From NCBI GenBank assembly GCA_003250395.1, contig QKGM01000050.1, forward strand, positions 1 through 43,139: a stretch of 43,139 nucleotides of DNA. The letters are read 5' to 3'. The stretch comes from Bacteroidota bacterium. Its GTDB lineage: Bacteria > Bacteroidota > Bacteroidia > Bacteroidales > TTA-H9. A model generated the notes under the pieces. That model searched no databases. It had not been told where the DNA came from and saw nothing but the letters and a program-made list of their open reading frames with translations. Position numbers and translations under genes: made by a program. How positions within the stretch are numbered: position 1 is the stretch's first letter; each line of letters opens with the position of its first letter. Positions 34,901 through 42,122 of the stretch are shown piece after piece.

Positions 34901-36435
34901 TAATATTCCTGTGTATACCAGAAGGTCTGGTCGTTTGCAGGGTCTATACTCATAAGCGAATAGTCACCCCAACGCTCGGAGGACGTTTGTGATGAAGTAC
35001 CGGTATGAATGATCTCTTCGGGTACATCCATAATTCCATTGCCTGCATTGTAGGCGGCAGAACTTTGACCTGTATACCTTATCCCAGGATAAACAGTGCT
35101 GCTTGAAATTGAGTATCCCAAACCTATTTTACCACTCCCGTTCATGGCTATGCTTCCCATCCACCTGTTATGAATATCGGGGGCATATGTACCTTGTTGC
35201 CTTATTGTCCAGGAAGTTCCGGTTTTACGTAACTCATACCAGCGAACCCCTGCATGGTCTGTATTATCAACATCAACAGTGTGGCAGCACACCAAAGTCT
35301 GATAGGTCCCGAAATTCCTGTATTGCGGAACGTTCATGATTACCTGCGGAATGGCATCCACCTGTTGGGATGTGCCCGGTTGAGCTATATTAGTCCAGTC
35401 GTTACCAAAATTTGAATCAAACGGGGAGACATTCAATTGCTGAACCCTGTTAAAAGTCGATGACGAGGTATTACTCCAGTTCACAGCCAGTTCATATATC
35501 CATAACTGGTCTGAACCACCTCCGATGGCATCATCATTAATGGTTATAAACATCCCGGGTGTCCCGGCCGGTGCTGCTACACCATCATTGTCAACCGGCG
35601 GTACGCACATAAAGCCATCAATCGTTGTTGGTCTCCACGGATTATTGAATCCAACCATCTGAGGGTTTGTACCACCTGCCAACATCACCGATCGTTCAAA
35701 AACATATATATCGTTACCCGATCCGTTGTTCGTACCCATATAATAACCATCCTGCCATACTCCAAACTTCATATAGTCGGGCATATCAGCCACATCAAAT
35801 GAGTACTTATTCCAGGTTCCTGTAGGATCATTGCTTGTGGAGACAGCGATTAACATATAATCGTTCGATCCGGAAATGGAGAACTCTGCCGCCAACCATC
35901 TGTCAGCCTGTTCATCATAAAGAATAATCGGATCACCGTCATTATAATTTGAACCTGTTACTCCACTGAAAAGAGTATTCATATTGGTTGGCCCTGCCAG
36001 CAGCGTACCTGTTTTACTATAAATAGCATAGGTACAGTTTACTGTTTGCATATAATGGTTAGGGCCTGCTGTACCGTTACAGTCTGAGGGTGAATAGGGA
36101 GAACTCTGCCCGGCAATATTGACGATAGGCGCTTTGGGTGCTGTTTGATTTCCCATAACATCCTGCCATACTGCATCGGGTCCTTTCGGAAGAGCTGTCG
36201 CGGCAAAAGGGTATTGCCTGTTCCTGATCTTCTTATTAAGCCTTTTTTTAGCAGCCCGTGCTTCATTAGCTTTCACTTCATCTGTAGTAAGCGAAGGAAG
36301 ATCGCGCAATGGTGGGGTGGTTCCATGGAAGGTTCCGGTCCCCGTCAAAGTAGGGGCAATCGACTCATTTTGTCCCATGGCGTAACCAAATAAGCTAAGA
36401 AATAGCAAAACAAAAACTGTTAAACGCTGATTCAT
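31954..36435 (-). CDS. Type IX secreted multidomain protein with six BACON repeats
   Basis: 1493 residues. Signal peptide 1-21 (MNQRLTVFVLLFLSLFGYAMG). Residues about 90-525 form a beta-rich region of unknown function with GPNHYMQTVNCTYAIY and repeated W-L-x / Y-M-G motifs; it may be a beta-propeller. Two FN3-like domains lie at about 527-715. A cleaved-adhesin / choice-of-anchor J-like domain (LPFNETFSSTSIPGCWSQ to YYWAIDNVQITG) is at about 718-882. Six BACON repeats of 87 residues cover about 888-1408. The type A sorting domain (about 1409-1493) opens SLYPNPTSGRFTI and has LTGLPRGSYFLRIETKG. The cargo should cross the outer membrane through the type IX system, where the terminal domain is removed. 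Its binding target is unknown. It is a single-gene unit with its own promoter and terminator. Confidence 0.92.
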   Translation of the reverse strand: MNQRLTVFVLLFLSLFGYAMGQNESIAPTLTGTGTFHGTTPPLRDLPSLTTDEVKANEARAAKKRLNKKIRNRQYPFAATALPKGPDAVWQDVMGNQTAPKAPIVNIAGQSSPYSPSDCNGTAGPNHYMQTVNCTYAIYSKTGTLLAGPTNMNTLFSGVTGSNYNDGDPIILYDEQADRWLAAEFSISGSNDYMLIAVSTSNDPTGTWNKYSFDVADMPDYMKFGVWQDGYYMGTNNGSGNDIYVFERSVMLAGGTNPQMVGFNNPWRPTTIDGFMCVPPVDNDGVAAPAGTPGMFITINDDAIGGGSDQLWIYELAVNWSNTSSSTFNRVQQLNVSPFDSNFGNDWTNIAQPGTSQQVDAIPQVIMNVPQYRNFGTYQTLVCCHTVDVDNTDHAGVRWYELRKTGTSWTIRQQGTYAPDIHNRWMGSIAMNGSGKIGLGYSISSSTVYPGIRYTGQSSAAYNAGNGIMDVPEEIIHTGTSSQTSSERWGDYSLMSIDPANDQTFWYTQEYYQGGKKTRIASFNIGNSPIATTLAATAVTLNSATLNGAVNPNGLATTYYFQWGTTVSYGNTTPTLSAGSGSANVSVSANLSTLVAGTTYHYRVVAVNSDGTTYGSDLTFTPGAASLTTTEATGITLTSALTGGNVLTDGGTPVSARGVCWSTSANPTISGNHTTDGSGVGSFISSISGLSSNTTYYIRAYATNSSGTFYGQELSFTTLCGIYSLPFNETFSSTSIPGCWSQVDYQGNGQVWAFGTITGQSPNPSLTGNYAYLNSDAYGSGNSQNADLITPTLDLSAFTNVTLQFQHYYKHYTGSSAKLYYSINGGSSWTLIQSWSSTTSSNPTSFSQVISAVAGQSQVKFKWNYAGAYAYYWAIDNVQITGTSSNTLAVTPSNQNVTALAGNTSFTLTSNTSWTAVSNSAWCTVTPSGTGNASLVATYEANPTAGTRIANITVTGSGAPTVVVTVTQSGAAPTLSVTPSNQNVTAPSGSVNFTVTSNAEWSAVSNETWCTVTPSGTGNGVILANYLENTNTSQRVANITVSVTGLTPVVVTVTQEAAVPSLSVTPSNQNVPSTAGATSFSVSTNASWTASSNASWCTVTASGTGNGTLQANYTDNLNTAQRIATITVSSAGLTPFSVTVTQSAANASLAVTPSNQDVTAAAGSTSFSVTSNSSWTAESSASWCTITGSGTGNGTINADYSENTSTDSRVASITVTVAGITPITVTVTQEGQVPVLSVTPSNHNVPAPAGNVSFDVVSNITWTTSCNASWCTVTQGGTGNGNIIADYAQNLTMDTRVAEITIFGNGVSQVVVTVTQTGSDAFLTVQPDVQDVTWQEGSTQFEIASNTNWTVVSDASWCTVTPAGSGNGTLFAQYTENTQNVIRTANITVTGAGLTPVIVQVVQDAFVAVVEPESLGLSLYPNPTSGRFTINLASRSDEPMVVEVLDVNGKVLFTENCEGLVSYPFDLTGLPRGSYFLRIETKGMTSGWKLILQ
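32212..33777 (-). repeat. Six tandem BACON-domain coding repeats (about 261 bp each)
   Basis: Each unit starts near L-x-V-T-P-S-N-Q-N-V, contains SNxSWTAxSNxSWCTVTPSGTG with small changes, and ends ITVTVTQ. The first five units are most alike. The sixth starts FLTVQPDVQDV and is the most diverged. Confidence 0.9.
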
Positions 36436-36472
36436 AAAAAATTATTGGTATGTAAATATTAAAAACTGGAAG

Positions 36473-36503
36473 CAAATATAAGGAATATCAGGATGGCAGG
36501 AAA
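36473..36503 (-). promoter_or_regulatory. Promoter of the type IX cargo gene
   Basis: Plus-strand CAAATATA (36473-36480) gives TATATTTG on the minus strand, and GAAA at 36500-36503 gives TTTC at the -33 position with a 19-base spacer. That is one mismatch to TTTG. The leader would be about 30 bases. Confidence 0.55.
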
Positions 36504-36574
36504 AGGGAGTGCCAATATATAAACACGGTCTGTCAACCTTATCCTGGTCAGATTAAAAAACTAATAAAGAATAA

Positions 36575-39196
36575 TTAAACTGCAACAATTTCCGCAGCCA
36601 TGGCCAATGCTTTATCAATACCATCGGCATACGAACCGCCTGCTGTTGCAAAATTGGGTTGCCCTCCACCACCACCTTTTATCTCCTTCGACAGGTTGCG
36701 GATAATCTGCCCCGCGTTAAGGTTCCTTTCCTTAACGAGCTCATCGGAAATCATCAACGTAAGCCCGGGCTTGCCATCAACCACATAAGCCAGCAACACG
36801 AAAAGGTTATCTGTATCCTGTTTAAGCGAAAAAGCCAGATCACGAGCTATTGTAGCATCTGCCTCAACCCTGCATGCCAGAAAATCGATTCCATTGATGG
36901 TCTTCATGGCATTCCTAAGCTCAGATTTCATAACCTGCACCTTCTGACGGCGAAGCTCTTCAATCTCCTTGCTGAGCTTTTGGTTTTCGTCAAGCAGATT
37001 ATTGACACCCCGGATAACATCTGCCGGATTCTTTACCAGAACTTTTATGTGTTCAATCAATCCGATGTGCCGGTTGAAATAATCAAGGGCTGCCCTGGCT
37101 GTAATCCCCTCGATTCGTCGTATTCCGGCTGCTATTGCGCTCTCTGAAACAATCTTGAATAAACCTATCTGACCGGTTGAGGCAACGTGGGTCCCTCCGC
37201 ATAATTCAATGGAATATTCAGGGTCAAAAGAGATAACACGTACATGGTCGCCATATTTCTCCCCGAACAAAGCCATCGCACCCATCTGCCTTGCCTTATC
37301 GATTTCAATGCTTCGGTGTTCAACACGTTGTATGTTGGCCCTTATTTTCTCATTGACCAGCTCTTCAACTCTGGTAATCTCTTCTTCGGTGAGTTTTGCA
37401 AAATGGGCAAAATCAAAACGAAACCTTTCAAAATCGACCAACGACCCCTTCTGTTCAACGTGAGTACCCAATACCTGGCGAAGTGCCGCATGCAGCAGGT
37501 GTGTCGCACTATGGTTGTTACTTGTGGCTGTTCGCCTTACATCATCTACAATGGCCCTGATTCCTATCGACGGATCAACAGGAAGTTTCGAGGTTATATG
37601 CATGATCAGGTTATTTTCTTTCACTGTATTCTCTACCTCAATCACCTGATCGCCACAATGAAGCCAGCCTGTATCGCCAGCCTGCCCACCTGATTCAGCA
37701 TAAAATGGCGTTTCACCCAAAACCAGTTGAAAATAGGTACGTTTCGGAGTTTTTACACGACGATATTTAACCAGTTCTGTTTCTGTTTCCAGGGTATCAT
37801 AACCCGTAAACCTGGTCTCCTGTTCAGAATCGGCAACCATAACCCAATCATCGGTATCTTTTGCTGCAGCTTGTCTTGAACGTTCTTTCTGTGCACTCAG
37901 GTATTGTCTGAACCCTTCCATGTCAACCTCTTTCCCCTGCTCTCTTGCCATCAGTTGGGTCAGATCTATCGGGAAACCAAAAGTGTCGAACAACTCGAAA
38001 GCAAACTGTCCGTCTATCAGCCCTTTCTCATTTGATTCTGACATGTATTGCCCAAAACGATGAATACCGTGTGCCAGTGTCCTAAGAAAATTCGTCTCTT
38101 CTTCAGTAATAACCCTAGTGATCAACTCCTTCTGTGACACCAGTTCAGGAAAGAAGGGGCCCATCTGATCAACCAGTACAGGGATCAGTTTATTGATAAA
38201 GGGATCCCGCAGATTGAGAAAGGTAAAGCCATAGCGAACGGCACGGCGTAAAATGCGGCGGATAACATAACCTGCCTTTACATTTGAAGGCAATTGTCCA
38301 TCAGCAATTGCAAAAGCTAACGTACGACAATGGTCAGCAATTACACGCATCGCAATATCGGCTTTCTCTTCTTCGCCGTATCTCAGTCCGGCAATCCCGG
38401 CAATCTCCTGAAGCAGGGGTTGAAAAACATCGGTATCGTAATTTGAACGCTTGTTCTGAAGTGCCATACAAAGTCTTTCAAACCCCATCCCCGTATCAAC
38501 ATGCCTGGCAGGCAGCGGGTGCAACGAACCATCATTCATACGGTTAAACTGTATGAACACAAGATTCCATATCTCTACTACCTGAGGGTGGCCTGCATTT
38601 ACAAGTTCACGCCCGGGAATGGCTGCTATCTCTTCTGCACTCCTCAAATCAATATGGATTTCTGAACAAGGGCCACATGGGCCTGTATCGCCCATCTCCC
38701 AAAAATTATCTTTTTTCGATCCGTAAAGAATACGGTCAGTGGCAACATGCCTACTCCAGTAATCGCGGGCTTCGTTATCAGGATCCATCGACTCTGCCTC
38801 ATCACCGCCAAATACAGTGACATAAAGCCTTGCCTTGTCAAGTTTATAAACTTCTGTCAGCAGCTCCCATGCCCATTCAATGGCCTCTTTCTTGAAATAA
38901 TCGCCAAACGACCAGTTGCCCAGCATCTCAAACATTGTATGATGATAAGTATCGTGCCCGACCTCTTCCAGATCGTTATGCTTGCCTGATACCCGAAGGC
39001 ATTTCTGGGTATCGGCAACACGGGGAAACTTCGCGGGAACATTACCCAAAAAAATATCTTTAAACTGGTTCATCCCCGCATTTGTAAACATCAAAGTGGG
39101 ATCATTCTTAATTACCATAGGAGCCGAAGGCACGATCTGGTGCTCTTTCGAATTAAAAAAATCAAGAAATGTCTGACGAATTTGGGCAGATTTCAT
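36575..39196 (-). CDS. alaS: Alanyl-tRNA synthetase
   Basis: Charges tRNA-Ala in the cytoplasm. 873 residues, full length. The N-terminal catalytic domain has MVIKNDPTLMFTNAGMNQFK (class II motif 1 region) and GDTGPCGPCSEIH. The editing domain has HSATHLLHAAL (about 562-572) and CGGTHVASTG (about 665), providing the zinc-binding His and Cys residues. The C-terminal C-Ala part ends GGGGGQPNFATAGG, as usual. It is divergent from the M23 peptidase gene, an arrangement I recall as common in Bacteroidota. Confidence 0.98.
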   Translation of the reverse strand: MKSAQIRQTFLDFFNSKEHQIVPSAPMVIKNDPTLMFTNAGMNQFKDIFLGNVPAKFPRVADTQKCLRVSGKHNDLEEVGHDTYHHTMFEMLGNWSFGDYFKKEAIEWAWELLTEVYKLDKARLYVTVFGGDEAESMDPDNEARDYWSRHVATDRILYGSKKDNFWEMGDTGPCGPCSEIHIDLRSAEEIAAIPGRELVNAGHPQVVEIWNLVFIQFNRMNDGSLHPLPARHVDTGMGFERLCMALQNKRSNYDTDVFQPLLQEIAGIAGLRYGEEEKADIAMRVIADHCRTLAFAIADGQLPSNVKAGYVIRRILRRAVRYGFTFLNLRDPFINKLIPVLVDQMGPFFPELVSQKELITRVITEEETNFLRTLAHGIHRFGQYMSESNEKGLIDGQFAFELFDTFGFPIDLTQLMAREQGKEVDMEGFRQYLSAQKERSRQAAAKDTDDWVMVADSEQETRFTGYDTLETETELVKYRRVKTPKRTYFQLVLGETPFYAESGGQAGDTGWLHCGDQVIEVENTVKENNLIMHITSKLPVDPSIGIRAIVDDVRRTATSNNHSATHLLHAALRQVLGTHVEQKGSLVDFERFRFDFAHFAKLTEEEITRVEELVNEKIRANIQRVEHRSIEIDKARQMGAMALFGEKYGDHVRVISFDPEYSIELCGGTHVASTGQIGLFKIVSESAIAAGIRRIEGITARAALDYFNRHIGLIEHIKVLVKNPADVIRGVNNLLDENQKLSKEIEELRRQKVQVMKSELRNAMKTINGIDFLACRVEADATIARDLAFSLKQDTDNLFVLLAYVVDGKPGLTLMISDELVKERNLNAGQIIRNLSKEIKGGGGGQPNFATAGGSYADGIDKALAMAAEIVAV

Positions 39197-39280
39197 AGAG
39201 GCTATAAAATAATAGTGGTTTAATTTCAGTTAAGGTAAGTCGGGGTTAATCTTCCTGATCAACACCGAACAGGCATAAAG

Positions 39281-39311
39281 TTTGCAAAGTTAGCGGATTT
39301 CGTTAATTTTG
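39281..39311 (+). promoter_or_regulatory. Promoter of the M23 peptidase-MerR pair
   Basis: TTTG at 39281-39284 and TAATTTTG at 39304-39311 with a 19-base spacer are a perfect match to the Bacteroidota consensus. The leader to the ATG at 39378 is about 60 bases. Confidence 0.75.
39285..39292 (-). promoter_or_regulatory. -7 box for alaS inside the divergent promoter
   Basis: Plus-strand CAAAGTTA reads TAACTTTG on the minus strand. It sits between the -33 and -7 boxes of the plus-strand promoter, so the two polymerases would compete for the site. No clear -33 was seen. Confidence 0.4.
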
Positions 39312-39377
39312 CATCTATGTCAGGGTGGATTCAGGTTGAGATTAACCCGTAATTCATGTTAGATTGAATTTATCTAA

Positions 39378-40352
39378 ATGGCTAAGAAAGTAAAATATCA
39401 CTTTAACCCCATCTCGCTCACCTATGAGTTAATCCACATCCGCTTCTGGGACAGACTGAAGAAGATGCTGGGATTCATTACATCGGGCATGGTTTTTTCG
39501 GCCGTTGCGGTAACCATTATGTTTTATTTTTTCCCATCTCCAAGGGAGAAAAGACTCAAACGCGAGATAGATCAATTCAGGCTCCAGTACGAAATCCTCA
39601 ACGACCGTATGGATCGGGCTCAAAAAGTAATATCTGACCTTGAGCAGAGGGATGACAATATTTACAGGCAGATTTTTGAATCAGAACCCATCCCTTCCTC
39701 AGTCAGAAAAGCGGGTATTGGAGGGGTTGACCGTTATGAAGCATTAGAAGGATACAACAATTCAGATATATTAATTGCTACTACCCGTAAACTGGATGAA
39801 ATAACCGGCAGGCTTTATGTTCAGTCGAAATCATTCGACGAACTTTTTAAACTTGCAAAATCAAAGGATGAGTTACTGCGATGTATGCCTGCTATTCAAC
39901 CCATTTCAAAGAAAGACCTCAAATTTATCGGATCATTCTTTGGTTATCGGATACATCCCATCTATAAAGTAAAAAAGTTCCACGAAGGGCTTGACTTTGT
40001 TGCTTCGACAGGAGCCAGGGTGTATGCAACCGGAGACGGAGTCGTTACCCATGCCGCCAGAAATATTGCTGATGGCTATGGGAACAAAATAATTATCGAT
40101 CACGGTTTTGGTTACAAGACCGTTTACGCCCATTTAAGCGGCTATAAGGTTCGCGAAGGCCAAAAGGTAAAACGGGGCGACCTGATCGGGTTCGTTGGCA
40201 ACACGGGCTTATCGAGCGGGCCTCATCTCCATTATGAAGTAGTGCGCAACAATGTACAGGTAAATCCTGTTTATTATTTCTTCAGCGATATGGAACCCCA
40301 AAAGTTCCTTGAGCTTGTTGAACAATCACCGAATTATAACAAAGACGAATAA
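39378..40352 (+). CDS. M23 family peptidoglycan endopeptidase, membrane-anchored
   Basis: 324 residues. A cytoplasmic N-terminus is followed by one membrane segment (about 31-52) and a coiled-coil stretch (about 55-100), and the C-terminal LytM domain lies in the periplasm. The zinc site looks intact: His202 and Asp206 in FHEGLDF, and the HLH pair His283/His285 in GPHLHYEV. GYRIHPIYKV before it is a family hallmark. It probably cuts peptidoglycan cross-links during growth or division. It is 13 bases upstream of the MerR gene and divergent from alaS. Confidence 0.93.
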   Translation: MAKKVKYHFNPISLTYELIHIRFWDRLKKMLGFITSGMVFSAVAVTIMFYFFPSPREKRLKREIDQFRLQYEILNDRMDRAQKVISDLEQRDDNIYRQIFESEPIPSSVRKAGIGGVDRYEALEGYNNSDILIATTRKLDEITGRLYVQSKSFDELFKLAKSKDELLRCMPAIQPISKKDLKFIGSFFGYRIHPIYKVKKFHEGLDFVASTGARVYATGDGVVTHAARNIADGYGNKIIIDHGFGYKTVYAHLSGYKVREGQKVKRGDLIGFVGNTGLSSGPHLHYEVVRNNVQVNPVYYFFSDMEPQKFLELVEQSPNYNKDE

Positions 40353-40365
40353 TACCTGAATTACC

Positions 40366-40704
40366 ATGCTTTTCAAACCAGGCGAAAACGAACGATTATA
40401 CTATACGGTAACAGAGGTTGCCGAATTGCTCAATGTGAATGCATCGCTCCTCCGTTTTTGGGAGAAAGAATTCGACATTATCAACCCCAAACGCAATAAA
40501 AAAGGAACCCGTTTCTATACCGCTGCCGACATTGAAAAGATCCGGATGATACACAGGTTAGTGAAAGAACAAGGTTTCACGCTCCAGGGTGCCCGTGATA
40601 AAATGAAAGCCCGCCAGGACCATCAAATCGATCACAACGCTGAAGTATTGTCGAAATTAAGGCATGTAAGGGAAGTCCTTATAAAAATTGAGAACTCAAT
40701 CTAA
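40366..40704 (+). CDS. MerR family transcriptional regulator
   Basis: 112 residues. The N-terminal winged helix has YYTVTEVAELLNVNASLLRF and WEKEFDIINPKRNKKGTRFY. In place of the usual RYYE, the family member here reads LRFWEKEF, as in the small Bacteroidota MerR proteins near alaS. A helix that could mediate dimerisation follows (VKEQGFTLQGARDKMK), with no effector domain and no Cys metal-binding loop. Its target genes are not known. It is co-transcribed with the M23 gene (13-base gap). Confidence 0.9.
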   Translation: MLFKPGENERLYYTVTEVAELLNVNASLLRFWEKEFDIINPKRNKKGTRFYTAADIEKIRMIHRLVKEQGFTLQGARDKMKARQDHQIDHNAEVLSKLRHVREVLIKIENSI

Positions 40705-41216
40705 GAATCCTGCTACGTAGTCGTATTTGAAAACCAAATACCAGACTGAATTAAAAGAATCGAAACCTGCTTTTCCAAATACCGCACATACTTCCAATAT
40801 CAGGAAGCATTTTCAGTCACTTTTTTACTTACGACTAAAGAATTTTTACTTTCCAGGTCATTTTTGAGTGATTCAATGTCACGAAAAGACTATCCATAAA
40901 AAACTGATTACAAAATAATTACAGCTATAGATACCCTCTAAGATAGACCAAAGAGGGACCAAAGATATGTTTTCTCTATGGAATGCCTGTAAATACAGTA
41001 ATGTGCAGCTATCTAATACATGTACATCGCCTAACTATTTAAATTTGCGGCACAATTCTTGATAATGGTTAATCAATAACAGAGGCTTATAACTGTTAAA
41101 ATTACTCAAAAAAAAATCAGAACAGAAAGCAAAGCCTGAAATTATAAACAACCAATCAGACAATATCTTTGGTAATTCCATTCAGAAGGAGAATCTCCTG
41201 AAAAAGATATACAGGT
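40705..41216. other. Gene-free convergent intergenic region
   Basis: 512 AT-rich bases between the ends of the MerR and ispE genes. No gene or strong terminator seen. Small hairpins only, for example CTTCC-N7-GGAAG near 40790 and AGGAGAATCTCCT near 41188. Confidence 0.6.
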
Positions 41217-42026
41217 TTATTCTAAAAACAAGGCTACCTGAAATCCAATATCATCACTCTCAATCAACCGGGGCTTTGACCCAAAGATACCATACACAGC
41301 TGAACCACTACCACTCATTGCTGCATACAAAGCGCCATTGGCGAGCATCTGAGCTTTAATTCGACCAACAGCCGGGTAACTTTTCATTATATTGTATTCA
41401 AAGTCATTACACAGTTGTCCCTGCCATTCAGCAACAGGCTGCCGCACTACCTGCGCGGGTGAAAGACGGCCTTCAACAGGTTTGACATCACGATAAGCCT
41501 CAGCTGTGGAGACGTTCGTTAAAGGTTTAGCAAGCAACAGCCATAATCCACGCAGATTCAAATCCACAGGTGTAAGAATATCTCCCCGTCCGGTTGCGAG
41601 CGAGGGGACAGCATCAATAAAGAAAGGGCAATCTGACCCAAGCGATGCTGCCATTGTTTTTAATTCCCGGTTTGAAATATCAAGATTAAACATCCGGCGA
41701 ATTGCCATGAGGGTATAGGAAGCATCAGCACTCCCCCCACCAAGTCCCGCACCTGCGGGAACGTGTTTTTCCAGATGCAGGGCTACCGGTGGGACATTAA
41801 AATGTTGCCGCATCAGCCGGTAAGCCTTCACGCAAAGGTTATCTTCCCATTCCCCATCAATCGGGATGCCCGTTGAAGAAAAGTGAAATGTGCTGTTTTC
41901 CTTTACGGTAATCACATCACAGAGAGGGACAGGATACATGATGCTTTCAATATTATGAAATCCATCGGGACGGCGGTTCAGAATATGAAGTCCCAGGTTA
42001 ATTTTACAGGGAGCCTTTAATTGCAT
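41217..42026 (-). CDS. ispE: 4-diphosphocytidyl-2-C-methyl-D-erythritol kinase
   Basis: ATP-dependent kinase of the MEP isoprenoid pathway. Start chosen at MQLKAPCKINLGL (ATG at 42026), because a -7 box at 42054-42061 lies just upstream and the upstream in-frame extension is not conserved-looking. Length from this start is 269 residues. GHMP-kinase features: Lys8 in APCKINLGL, the glycine-rich PAGAGLGGGSADASY (90-104), Asp132 in LGSDCPFF, and AAMSGSGSAVYG near the C-terminus. Divergent from the GH3 gene. Confidence 0.95.
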   Translation of the reverse strand: MQLKAPCKINLGLHILNRRPDGFHNIESIMYPVPLCDVITVKENSTFHFSSTGIPIDGEWEDNLCVKAYRLMRQHFNVPPVALHLEKHVPAGAGLGGGSADASYTLMAIRRMFNLDISNRELKTMAASLGSDCPFFIDAVPSLATGRGDILTPVDLNLRGLWLLLAKPLTNVSTAEAYRDVKPVEGRLSPAQVVRQPVAEWQGQLCNDFEYNIMKSYPAVGRIKAQMLANGALYAAMSGSGSAVYGIFGSKPRLIESDDIGFQVALFLE

Positions 42027-42053
42027 GTGTCGACAGACAAAGAATGAATTTGA

Positions 42054-42061
42054 CAAAGGTA
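42054..42061 (-). promoter_or_regulatory. -7 box for ispE
   Basis: Plus-strand CAAAGGTA reads TACCTTTG on the minus strand. The transcript would start near 42047, a leader of about 20 bases, which supports the ATG at 42026. Confidence 0.5.
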
Positions 42062-42094
42062 TAAAACGAAGATGAATTGAAGTAAAGAAAATCC

Positions 42095-42102
42095 TACCTT
42101 TG
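42095..42102 (+). promoter_or_regulatory. -7 box for the GH3 gene
   Basis: TACCTTTG matches TAnnTTTG, 20 bases before the ATG at 42123. A -33 box at the expected distance is not clear. Confidence 0.45.
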
Positions 42103-42122
42103 GCATCACCTAAACACTTGCC

